Assembly: GCA_964450865.1 (NCBI GenBank) | Contig: CAYVHB010000021.1 | Span: 1-51,572, forward strand | Length of the DNA stretch: 51,572 nucleotides | From: CAYVHB01 sp964450865 | Lineage (GTDB): Bacteria > Bacillota > Clostridia > Saccharofermentanales > UBA5734 | Direction: 5' to 3' | Shown: positions 16,801-24,616 of the stretch, in pieces | How the letters are laid out: the number at the start of each line of letters is the position of its first letter | How positions within the stretch are numbered: position 1 is the stretch's first letter | Notes under the pieces: generated by a model | The model's database searches: none | What the model was told of the DNA's origin: nothing | The model's input: only the letters and a program-made list of their open reading frames with translations | Program-made: the position numbers and the translations under genes

Positions 16801-19800
16801 CCGCCCGTCCTGGCAGGCACTGGTGCGGCCAGATCCGGCCCTGGCCCGCCTGGTTGATTTATTCTGGCAGGGGCCGCGCCAGCCCATCAATGTGATTGGC
16901 CCCAATGATGCCATGAAAGCCGTCATTGCCCTGGCCCTGCTGGAGGGAGCAACCTCCGGGCAGGCTGCTCCCGGGCATCTGATAACAGCGCGAACAGCGT
17001 CCGGAAACTTGAAAACAACATCCGGGGATCCGGTTGGGACACCCGCGTATCCGTTGGCAAATCCCCCTTCTCCAGCAGGAAAATCTACTTCTCTGGCAGC
17101 AAATCCTGCTTCTCCGGTCGTATCAGCCGAACGTCCGGTTGTCCCGGCCCGCCCATGTTTTCTGGTGGCTGATGAACTGCGGGCCCGGACCCTGGCAGCC
17201 GATCTGAAAGCCCTGACCGGTGATGCTGTTCTTGTTTTTCGACCACGTGAGCTGAACCTGACTGACGCGGAAGCTGTCAGCCACGAGATGGAGCATCGCC
17301 GCCTGGCGATGCTCTCCCAGTTATTGAGTGGCGACTTCGGGGCCTTGATAGTACCGGCAGCAGCCGCCATCCAGAAGCTGATGCCCCAGGCTGACTTTAC
17401 CCGGGCCACCTTGCGCCTGCAGACCGGCGGGCAGTGGCCACCGGACCAGCTGAGCGAACAACTGACGGCGCTGGGCTATGAACGGGTCCGTCTCGTGGAA
17501 GCTGCCGGGCAGTTTGCCCGCCGTGGCGATATTATCGATATCGGCCTGACCTGCGCTGAAGATCGTGATGCCGCCAGTGGCCTGCGTCTGTCGTTTTTCG
17601 ATATCGAGCTTGACGCAATCAAGCAATTTGACCTGGAAAGCCAGCGATCCTTGCACATGCTCGACCAGGCGCTTATTCCGCCGGCCCGCGAGATGCTGGT
17701 GCCGGCAAATCAGCGTGAGTCCGTGTTGCAGGCCATGCAGGACACCGCCAGTGAAGTCTACCGCCAGGCGATCAGCCAGGGCACGGCCCGTGATGTGGCC
17801 GAGGGCCTGCGCCAGCTGGCCCGCCGGGATTGCGAGCGCCTGGACCAGCATGCCACATTTGCCGGCCTGGACCGCTGGCTGGCCATTCTTTATCCAGAGG
17901 CCGACAGTATCCTCGATTACGCCCGGGCGGCAGGCTGCCGCTTCTTTATTGACGAGCCCTTGCGGGTCCGGAATCGGCTTGACGCGGCCCAGGCTGAATT
18001 TGACGAACGGTGCAAGACCTTGCTGAGCAAGGCCCAGGTCCTGCCCCAGACCGGCCTTGCCATGTTCAGGGGTGCTGATATCAGTCGCTGGATTGATCAG
18101 CATGGCCAGTTTGTAGCCTTATGCCAGATCGCCTCGTCCGGTAATGGCCTGCCCGGCGGGCAGACGCTGGACATCAACGGCCGCGATGCCGACAGCTACC
18201 GGGGCCGTGAATCACATCTGATCGGTGAAATCCGCGACTGGCAGCAACAAGGGCGCACCGTCCTGCTGTTTGCCGGCTCGGACAGCCGCCAGCAGCGGCT
18301 GCACCAGATGCTGGCCGATGAAGGCCTCCGTGTCCCGGTCTACCCGGCGGCCCTGAATCATGGTTTTGTCTACCCGGCGGCCGGCCTGCTGCTGATCGGG
18401 ACCCAGGATATTTTCGGCAGCGAGCGAGTCGCGCGGCGCCGCAGCAGCCAGGGCATCCGGATCGATCTGTTCAGCGACCTGGTACCCGGGGAAATGGTTG
18501 TCCATGAGGCGCACGGTATTGGCCGTTATGATGGCCTGGTCAATCTGGAAAGTGGCGGTGTACGGCGTGATTACCTGCAGATTTCTTATGCTGGCAATGA
18601 CACCTTGTATATCCCGATGGAAAGCCTGGACCAGATTCAGAAATACGTCGGCGCCGAAGGTCGCGAGCCCAAATTGTCCAGGCTGGGTGGCCAGGACTGG
18701 ACGCGACTGAAGGAAAAAGCCCGCGAGTCGATCCGCAAGCTGGCTACCGATCTGCTCAAGCTCTATGCTGAGCGTCAGGCCCGGCGCGGCCATCGCTTTG
18801 CGGCCGATACAGTCTGGCAGCAGGAATTCGAGGACGGTTTTCCTTATGAGGAGACCGCCGACCAGCTGCGCAGCATTGTTGAGATCAAGCAGGATATGGA
18901 AAATGAGCGGGTCATGGATCGCCTGCTGTGCGGCGACGTTGGCTTCGGTAAAACAGAAGTGGCATTCCGGGCCGTTTTCAAATGTGTGATGGACGGCCTG
19001 CAGTCGGCCATCCTGGCCCCGACCACTGTATTGGCCCAGCAGCATTATGAGAACCTGCAGCGCCGCCTGGCCGGCTATCCGGTCAATATCGGCTTGCTCA
19101 GCCGTTTTGCCAATGACGCCATGCAGAAAAATACGCTGAAAGGCCTGGCCAATGGCCAGGTTGATGTGGTTGTCGGCACGCACCGGCTGTTATCCGCCGA
19201 TGTCCGCTTCAAAAATCTCGGACTGCTGGTTGTTGATGAAGAACAGCGCTTCGGGGTTGATCATAAGGAAAAAATAAAGTCCTCGCATGCGGCCGTCGAT
19301 GTGCTGACCCTGACGGCTACCCCGATTCCGCGGACCTTGCACATGGCCATGTCCGGTATTCGTGACATCAGCGTCCTGGAAGAACCGCCCCATGATCGCC
19401 GCCCGGTCCAGACCTATGTCATGGAGTATGACCGCGATATTATTACCGAGGCGATTTTGCGTGAGTTGTCGCGCCAGGGCCAGGTCTTCTATCTGTTCAA
19501 TGATACTCGCCGGATCCTGGAAAAAGTTGGCGAGCTGGAAAAGCTGCTGCCCGGGGCCCGAATCGTTTATGCCCATGGCAAGATGGGCGAAAAACGCCTT
19601 GAGGAAATCATTAACAGTTTTATTGCTGGCGAGGCAGATCTGCTCGTCTGCACAACGATCATTGAATCCGGCATTGATATGCCGCATGTCAATACGATCA
19701 TCATCGAAGATGCCGACCGCCTGGGCCTGGCCCAGCTTTATCAGCTGCGGGGCCGGGTTGGGCGCTCCGATCGCCAGGCCTTTGCCTATGTGACCTATCG

Positions 19801-20512
19801 GCGTGACAAAATCCTGACGGAAATTGCCGAAAAACGCCTGGCCGCGATTCGCGACTTCACCGAACTGGGCGCTGGCTTCAAAATTGCCCTGCGCGATCTT
19901 GAGGTCCGCGGCGCCGGCAACCTGCTGGGCGCAGAGCAGCACGGCCACCTTGATGCCATCGGCTATGATCTGTACTGCAAAATGCTGGAGGAAGCGATCC
20001 ATGACCTGCAAGGCCAGCCTGTTGCCCGTAAGGTGGCAGCCGTCATCGATCTGGATGTTGATGCCTACCTGCCGCGCAGCTACATTCCTGACGAGGGCCA
20101 GCGGATGGATATATACCGCCGGATCGCCGCCATTGACAATTTCCAGGATTATCAGGATGTACTCGATGAAATGCTCGACCGCTTTGGTGAACCACCGGCG
20201 GAGGCGATCGCCCTGACCGACATTGCCCTGGTGCGGGCCCGGGCCAGCCGCTTTGGCTTTGCCAAAATAGAAAGCCAGCATGAGAATCTCATCCTGGCTT
20301 ATGCCGAAGGTCCGGCTCCTGATATGCAATTGTTATCCGGGCTGCTGGCGACAGCCGCCTTGAAAGGCCGGTTGCTCTTTAATGCCGGCAACCGGCCCTA
20401 CCTGGTATACCGGGCAGCTGCCCGCGAACGGGCCCAGATCACGACCCTGCTGCGCCAGCTGTTCTGGCAGGCCGATCAGGTTGTAACGGCTTCGCCAGCC
20501 CGCCAGGGGTAG
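16787..20512 (+). CDS. mfd: Transcription-repair coupling factor Mfd
   Basis: ATP-driven translocase that removes stalled RNA polymerase from DNA lesions and recruits UvrA. At 1241 residues it is longer than typical Mfd (about 1150-1180). The excess is a Pro/Ala/Ser-rich insert at about residues 55-122 in the N-terminal UvrB-like domain. The polymerase-interacting domain begins near VPGEMVVHEAHGIGRYDG (about 565). The translocase motor has Walker A GDVGFGKTE (about 717), VVDEEQRFGV, LTATPIPRTL, STIIESGIDMP-like CTTIIESGIDMP, and LYQLRGRVGRSDR. The C-terminal D7 domain is present. The start at 16787 follows GGGAGG at 6 nt and overlaps pth by 14 nt; a much longer upstream frame lies within pth and is not family-like. 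Confidence 0.96.
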   Translation: MASPDRPSWQALVRPDPALARLVDLFWQGPRQPINVIGPNDAMKAVIALALLEGATSGQAAPGHLITARTASGNLKTTSGDPVGTPAYPLANPPSPAGKSTSLAANPASPVVSAERPVVPARPCFLVADELRARTLAADLKALTGDAVLVFRPRELNLTDAEAVSHEMEHRRLAMLSQLLSGDFGALIVPAAAAIQKLMPQADFTRATLRLQTGGQWPPDQLSEQLTALGYERVRLVEAAGQFARRGDIIDIGLTCAEDRDAASGLRLSFFDIELDAIKQFDLESQRSLHMLDQALIPPAREMLVPANQRESVLQAMQDTASEVYRQAISQGTARDVAEGLRQLARRDCERLDQHATFAGLDRWLAILYPEADSILDYARAAGCRFFIDEPLRVRNRLDAAQAEFDERCKTLLSKAQVLPQTGLAMFRGADISRWIDQHGQFVALCQIASSGNGLPGGQTLDINGRDADSYRGRESHLIGEIRDWQQQGRTVLLFAGSDSRQQRLHQMLADEGLRVPVYPAALNHGFVYPAAGLLLIGTQDIFGSERVARRRSSQGIRIDLFSDLVPGEMVVHEAHGIGRYDGLVNLESGGVRRDYLQISYAGNDTLYIPMESLDQIQKYVGAEGREPKLSRLGGQDWTRLKEKARESIRKLATDLLKLYAERQARRGHRFAADTVWQQEFEDGFPYEETADQLRSIVEIKQDMENERVMDRLLCGDVGFGKTEVAFRAVFKCVMDGLQSAILAPTTVLAQQHYENLQRRLAGYPVNIGLLSRFANDAMQKNTLKGLANGQVDVVVGTHRLLSADVRFKNLGLLVVDEEQRFGVDHKEKIKSSHAAVDVLTLTATPIPRTLHMAMSGIRDISVLEEPPHDRRPVQTYVMEYDRDIITEAILRELSRQGQVFYLFNDTRRILEKVGELEKLLPGARIVYAHGKMGEKRLEEIINSFIAGEADLLVCTTIIESGIDMPHVNTIIIEDADRLGLAQLYQLRGRVGRSDRQAFAYVTYRRDKILTEIAEKRLAAIRDFTELGAGFKIALRDLEVRGAGNLLGAEQHGHLDAIGYDLYCKMLEEAIHDLQGQPVARKVAAVIDLDVDAYLPRSYIPDEGQRMDIYRRIAAIDNFQDYQDVLDEMLDRFGEPPAEAIALTDIALVRARASRFGFAKIESQHENLILAYAEGPAPDMQLLSGLLATAALKGRLLFNAGNRPYLVYRAAARERAQITTLLRQLFWQADQVVTASPARQG

Positions 20513-20564
20513 CCGGGAAATCGCGCAGCCAGCAGCCTGCCAGGCGGCCGTCGTGGACTGATTT

Positions 20565-20614
20565 CAGTCCGGACGACCGCCCCCGGTTACAAACCGCGGT
20601 CCGGGTCCGGACTG
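20565..20614. terminator. Hairpin between convergent genes
   Basis: A 10-bp perfect inverted repeat (20565-20574 with 20605-20614) encloses a second hairpin (20584-20588 with 20592-20596). It lies between mfd and the convergent oxidoreductase gene. No U-tract follows on either strand, so a terminator role is inferred from position and structure only. Confidence 0.45.
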
Positions 20615-20630
20615 GCTGTTACACAGTCAG

Positions 20631-21815
20631 TCAGCCTTGCGTTGCCGGGCTCTTGCCGATTGACTTTTGCAGTTTGACGAAGTCGCTGGTATCACCGATC
20701 AGGATGAAGCCGCTGAAAATGCCGTCACGATAGATCAATTTACGGTAGGTGCCGTTTTCTTCGTTCAGCAAGGCGTCGAGGTCATAGTGCGCCTCGCCCA
20801 TGATCCCCTTGTCACCCTGAACGACAATTTTGGTTTCCATCGTATTAATGACATAAGGTGGAACGACTTTGTCAAAGGTCAGGTCACCGCCGGCTGCATT
20901 GTTACCGGCCACGATGCCCTGGGCTTTGGAGACAGACCAGAGGCCGAACCAGTAGCCGCCCGGCTCAGCCGCGTCACCGGCTGCGAAAATATCGGGTGCG
21001 CTCGTCTGCATGCGATCATCGGCGATGATCCGGCGCTGTACAGCCAGGCCGGAACTGTCCAGGAATCCGATATTGGCCCGGACGCCGATACAGACCAGGA
21101 CCAGGTCAGTCTCAATGATGCGGCCGTCTGCCAGATGGACGTGGGAGACCGGACTGGAAATATCAGGCGTGTTGTTGCCATGAATCATCTTGAGTTCGGC
21201 CGAAGTGATCACCTGCACATCCAGGGCATGAACCCGGTCCAGGAAAACCGCCGAGCCGGCCTCATCCAGCTGGGCAGCCAGCAGGCGGCTGTTGCGCTCG
21301 ACTATCGTCACATGACAGCCGGCCTTGCGGGCAAAATAGGCCGCTTCCAGGCCCAGCAGGCCACCACCGACAACCAGCACATTCTTGCTGTGCTTGAGCG
21401 CCTCGGCGACATCGAGCGCATCCTGCATCGTCCACAACACATGGACCCCTGGCCGGCTGACCCCCTGGACCGGCGGGACAAAACTCTGGCTGCCGCTGGC
21501 AATTACCAGGCTGTCATAGGTCTCGCTTAAACCATTGTCCAGATGCAGCCGCTTCTTGAGCGGATCGAGTCCGACCACATTCTGGCCCAGCCGCATTTGC
21601 AGGCGCCGCTCCTCATACCAGCTGGCCGGATGCAGATAAAGTTTATCGGCCATTTCCGGTTCGTTGAGTATTTCACAGATCCGCAGACGGTAGTAGGGCA
21701 TGAAATGGTCATGTGATAAAATGATGATATCAGCTGCAGGATCTTGTTTGCGGGCGGCTTCGGCGGCGGACAGACCGGCAATACTGCTGCCGATGACAAT
21801 AATTTTGCGTGGCAT
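20631..21815 (-). CDS. NAD(P)H-dependent FAD oxidoreductase (rubredoxin/nitrite reductase-like family)
   Basis: A 394-residue pyridine nucleotide-disulfide oxidoreductase-type flavoprotein. It has an N-terminal FAD Rossmann motif (VIGSSIAGLSAAE; the third Gly of GxGxxG is Ser), a central NAD(P) Rossmann motif VVGGGLLGLEAA (about residue 150) and the second FAD motif DIFAAGDAAE (about 275). The family includes NADH-rubredoxin reductases and FAD subunits of nitrite reductase. The electron acceptor cannot be told, and no rubredoxin, flavodiiron or ferredoxin gene is adjacent. AAAGGAGG at 21823-21830 is 7 nt before the ATG. It is monocistronic and convergent with mfd. Confidence 0.85.
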   Translation of the reverse strand: MPRKIIVIGSSIAGLSAAEAARKQDPAADIIILSHDHFMPYYRLRICEILNEPEMADKLYLHPASWYEERRLQMRLGQNVVGLDPLKKRLHLDNGLSETYDSLVIASGSQSFVPPVQGVSRPGVHVLWTMQDALDVAEALKHSKNVLVVGGGLLGLEAAYFARKAGCHVTIVERNSRLLAAQLDEAGSAVFLDRVHALDVQVITSAELKMIHGNNTPDISSPVSHVHLADGRIIETDLVLVCIGVRANIGFLDSSGLAVQRRIIADDRMQTSAPDIFAAGDAAEPGGYWFGLWSVSKAQGIVAGNNAAGGDLTFDKVVPPYVINTMETKIVVQGDKGIMGEAHYDLDALLNEENGTYRKLIYRDGIFSGFILIGDTSDFVKLQKSIGKSPATQG

Positions 21816-21837
21816 AAGAAATCCTCCTTTTCAGATT

Positions 21838-21912
21838 GGAAGGCGATTCTGGCTGGCGGATTGGATGATGATTCTGAACGGGAAACGGGAAGGCGATTCT
21901 GGCTGGCGGATT
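21838..21912 (+). repeat. 25-bp direct repeat pair, 50-bp period
   Basis: Positions 21838-21862 and 21888-21912 are identical over 25 bp. They lie in the leader just upstream of the flavoprotein gene on the minus strand, immediately before its ribosome binding site. Confidence 0.9.
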
Positions 21913-21986
21913 ATCCGGCTGACAAACCGGACTGGCTGTTGACTTCAGCAATATCGGCAAAATGCCAGGATCTTGCGTCTGTTGAC

Positions 21987-22025
21987 ATACTATATAGTAT
22001 AACCTGCACGATTAAGCATAAACAA
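21987..22025 (-). promoter_or_regulatory. Candidate flavoprotein promoter with a palindrome over the -10
   Basis: ATACTATATAGTAT at 21987-22000 is a perfect 14-bp palindrome. On the minus strand it overlaps a TATACT -10 (22001-21996) with a weak -35, TTGTTT (22025-22020), 18 bp upstream. The palindrome could be an operator. A plus-strand TTGACA at 21982-21987 has no good -10 at 17 bp. Confidence 0.4.
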
Positions 22026-22090
22026 GTGTAATGAAGACGGTTGACAGCCGGATTTGGCCACAGGACCTGAACAAGTGCGATGAAGGCGGT
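22021..22090 (+). repeat. 21-bp imperfect direct repeat, 49-bp period
   Basis: Two copies of AACAAGTGyrATGAAGrCGGT start at 22021 and 22070 and match at 18 of 21 positions, just upstream of the cyclase-family gene. The spacing resembles that of the repeats at 21838 and 2550. Confidence 0.7.
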
Positions 22091-22118
22091 GGCCAGTTGC
22101 TGATGGAGGTGTATCCCG

Positions 22119-22772
22119 ATGCCAGTATATCCTGCCTATTATGATCTCTCCCAGCCAATCCACGATCAGATGGCTGTCTTTCCGGGCGATCCGCCGGTTC
22201 GGATAACACCACGCTGCCAGCATCCGGACGATCCATTTCAGCTGCTGGATCTGCATCTTGGCAGCCATACCGGTACCCATCTTGATGTGCCACGTCATTT
22301 CTGGCCAGACGGGCTAACCATTGAGGCCATGACACTGGCGCGTTTTTGCGGCCCGGCCCGCGTGATCAATTTGCCAGCGGTCCCTGGCAAAGTCCTGGAC
22401 CTGGTTCATGCAGATCTGACAGGCTGGCAGCCTGGAGAGGCCCTGTTACTGGCAACCGGCTGGGAGGCAAAGGCTGGCTCACCCGCTTATTTTGAGCATT
22501 TGCCTCTTTTTGCGGCCGGGACTGCCGCCTGGCTGCTTGATAGGGAGATCCGGCTGCTGGGTGTCGATTTACCAACCGTCCAGGAAGAGGACCGGCCAGG
22601 CCAGGACTGGCGACATATGCATCTGGCGCTGTTGCAGGCAGGAGTCGTGATTGTTGAAGGACTGGTTGGCCTGCAGCCCCTGATTCAGAGACGAGTCGAA
22701 TTTTTCGCTGTACCGTTGTCTATCGTGAATGGTGACGGCAGTCCGGTGCGGGCCTTTGCCCGTGATTACTAG
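22119..22772 (+). CDS. Cyclase / kynurenine formamidase-like metal-dependent hydrolase
   Basis: A 217-residue member of the Cyclase family (bacterial kynurenine formamidase, isatin hydrolase and polyketide cyclase-like proteins). The metal-binding signature appears as GSHTGTHLDVPRHF near residue 48, preceded by VFPGDPP and followed by GVDLPTVQ and a late HLALL-containing helix. GGAGGTG at 22105-22111 is 7 nt before the ATG. Tryptophan catabolism by the kynurenine route is not supported, because no tryptophan dioxygenase or kynureninase is nearby. The substrate is left open. Confidence 0.82.
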   Translation: MPVYPAYYDLSQPIHDQMAVFPGDPPVRITPRCQHPDDPFQLLDLHLGSHTGTHLDVPRHFWPDGLTIEAMTLARFCGPARVINLPAVPGKVLDLVHADLTGWQPGEALLLATGWEAKAGSPAYFEHLPLFAAGTAAWLLDREIRLLGVDLPTVQEEDRPGQDWRHMHLALLQAGVVIVEGLVGLQPLIQRRVEFFAVPLSIVNGDGSPVRAFARDY

Positions 22773-22874
22773 CGCCGTGATTACCACCGCAAGGACCGGT
22801 ACCGGCCGCCAGGGACCGATACCGGCGTAAGGATTGATACGATTGACTGATTGATGCTGGCTGCGAAAAAGGCA

Positions 22875-22903
22875 TTGCCAAATCCGGATTGATCCGCTAT
22901 ACT
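22875..22903 (+). promoter_or_regulatory. tRNA-Arg promoter
   Basis: TTGCCA (22875-22880) and TATACT (22898-22903) are separated by exactly 17 bp and end 13 nt before the tRNA. Confidence 0.85.
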
Positions 22904-22916
22904 GTAAAAGCTGTTT

Positions 22917-22991
22917 GTCCCGGTGGCCTAATGGATAAGGTGACAGTTTCCGGAGCTGTTGATACGGGTTCGATTCCTGTCCGGGACGCCA
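22917..22991 (+). tRNA. tRNA-Arg (anticodon CCG)
   Basis: A 75-nt cloverleaf with an encoded CCA end. The acceptor stem is GTCCCGG/CCGGGAC, the D arm contains AATGGATA, and the anticodon stem ACAGT/GCTGT holds the loop TTCCGGA with anticodon CCG at 22950-22952. The T arm is ACGGG-TTCGATT-CCTGT. It reads CGG arginine codons, which are frequent in the nearby genes. Confidence 0.96.
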
Positions 22992-22995
22992 AGCG

Positions 22996-23028
22996 AAACC
23001 TCTGAGCCGTGATGGTTTGGGGGTTTTT
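22996..23028 (+). terminator. Weak candidate terminator after tRNA-Arg
   Basis: A 5-bp stem (AAACC/GGTTT, 22996-23000 with 23014-23018) is followed after a G run by five T residues. The stem is short and the T run is not directly adjacent, so support is limited. Confidence 0.3.
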
Positions 23029-23150
23029 CATTTTTCTGGTATTGGCTCGCGCTTGCTGTTTTCCTGCTTCCATGGCTTGCTGTTTTCCAGATTGCTGAAC
23101 GATCAACGGAATGATGATTTCCCGACCCCACGAAAGAGAGGCCCAGCCCC

Positions 23151-24305
23151 TTGGTACCAATATTGCAGCAGACTCCTGATAACTTGCCTGATCTGTCTTC
23201 AGCCTCTAAAGCCGGTGAACTCGCCCGGTCGGTCCGGCCGCCAGCCGGCCCCTGGCTGCACCCCCTGCAGATTGGATCCGTGCGGCTCGACAATAATCTG
23301 GCCCTGGCGCCGCTGGCCGGTACCAGTGATCGCTCCTTTCGGCCACTCTGTCGTGAACGCGGAGCCGGACTGACGGTGACTGAGCTGGTCAGTGCCCGCG
23401 GGATCTGCCATGATCCGGACCTTCATCGCAACTTCCGGTATCTGGCGATTGATCCACCACGGGAAAATCCGGTCGCCATTCAATTGTTCGGCTCTGATCC
23501 GGCCGATTTTAGCCAGGCCATTGCCCGGCTGCTGGCTGATCCGCTGCTTGGCCAATGCGCCATGTTCGATATCAACATGGGCTGTCCGGTCCCCAAGGTT
23601 GTTCGCGGTGGTGAAGGCGCTGCCCTGATGCGCACGCCGGACCTGGCATACCAGATCGTAGCGTCCGCGGTCAAGGCCGCGGCAGATAAACCGGTAACCG
23701 TTAAATTCCGCAAGGGCTGGGATGAAAAATCGGTTAATGCCGTCGAATTTGCCCGGATCTGTGAAGCGGCCGGCGCCGCCGCCCTGACCGTGCATGCCCG
23801 GACCCGCGATCAGTTCTATAGCGGGCGGGCGGACTGGTCAGTCATTGCCGCTGTTAAATCAGCGGTCACAATTCCGGTTTATGGCAATGGCGATGTCGTG
23901 GATGCCGGATCAGCCCGCCAGATGCTGAGCCAGACCGCGGTGGACGGGATCATGATCGGCCGGGCCGCCCAGGGCAATCCCTGGATTTTCCAGCAAATAT
24001 CCCTGGAATTGGCTGACCCGCCGCAAGCCTGGACCGCACCTGGCCTGGATGAGCGGGTTCGCGTGATGCTGATCCACCTTGATGGCCTGATTGATCTGCT
24101 CGGTGAGCGAACCGGTGTTCATGAAATGCGTAAACAGCTGGCTGCCTATCTGCGCGGGCTGCCCCGGGCTGCCCAGTGGAAAAACCTGGCGATGCAGGCC
24201 GATACCCGCGCCGATGTAATAGCCGTGCTGCAAGCCCTGCTGGCCACCCGCAATCCGGCGGATCAGCATCACGAAATGACGGCGGCCCGTCCTGGGGGCT
24301 ACTGA
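23151..24305 (+). CDS. dusB: tRNA-dihydrouridine synthase, DusB-like
   Basis: FMN- and NADPH-dependent reduction of uridines in tRNA. The TIM-barrel core begins at PLQIGSVRLDN and shows LAPLAGTSDRSFR, the catalytic Cys in INMGCPVPKVV, VKFRKGWDE, TVHARTRDQFYSG and PVYGNGDV with IGRAAQGNPWIF. The called TTG at 23151 follows GAGAGG at about 9 nt but adds roughly 40 residues before the family core, so the true start may be downstream (a GTG at 23279 would begin in the core). It lies shortly after the tRNA-Arg gene. The last 25 residues are poorly conserved. Confidence 0.88.
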   Translation: MVPILQQTPDNLPDLSSASKAGELARSVRPPAGPWLHPLQIGSVRLDNNLALAPLAGTSDRSFRPLCRERGAGLTVTELVSARGICHDPDLHRNFRYLAIDPPRENPVAIQLFGSDPADFSQAIARLLADPLLGQCAMFDINMGCPVPKVVRGGEGAALMRTPDLAYQIVASAVKAAADKPVTVKFRKGWDEKSVNAVEFARICEAAGAAALTVHARTRDQFYSGRADWSVIAAVKSAVTIPVYGNGDVVDAGSARQMLSQTAVDGIMIGRAAQGNPWIFQQISLELADPPQAWTAPGLDERVRVMLIHLDGLIDLLGERTGVHEMRKQLAAYLRGLPRAAQWKNLAMQADTRADVIAVLQALLATRNPADQHHEMTAARPGGY

Positions 24306-24408
24306 ACAGGACCCTTCCTCTGTATTATCGCAGCGGTGACTGAGCATCCTCAATCCGCCGTTAGCTGATTCGTGCATAAATATGCTGAATTATTATGAAA
24401 ATTTATAG

Positions 24409-24437
24409 TGGCATTTGTCTATTTTGCATAGTATAAT
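24409..24437 (+). promoter_or_regulatory. Candidate promoter of the EF-G-like gene
   Basis: TATAAT lies at 24432-24437 in an AT-rich stretch. The hexamer 17 bp upstream (TGGCAT, 24409-24414) is a poor -35. About 170 nt of leader would precede the start codon. Confidence 0.45.
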
Positions 24438-24616
24438 AGTTGGGACGCTGTTTTGGGGTGGGTTTTTCGGCCCCGGATGAACAATGCAGCCGATCGGCGT
24501 GACATTTTTATCAGAATCTGCTGGGTATCGCGCGGTTGCACCCGTCTGGCCAGGCTGGACGGTACCCGGTTTACCGCCAGAACATCGATCTGTTTATGTC
24601 AAGGGGGAACCTGGAT

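Noticed and set aside
22119..22772. Kynurenine pathway linked to the trp operon
   Set aside because: Only a cyclase-family protein is present, and the family has many substrates; no other kynurenine pathway gene is in the window.
22897..23293. Minus-strand frames crossing the tRNA-Arg gene
   Set aside because: The translation contains the typical RTGIEPVST-like peptide that arises from reading a tRNA gene backwards.
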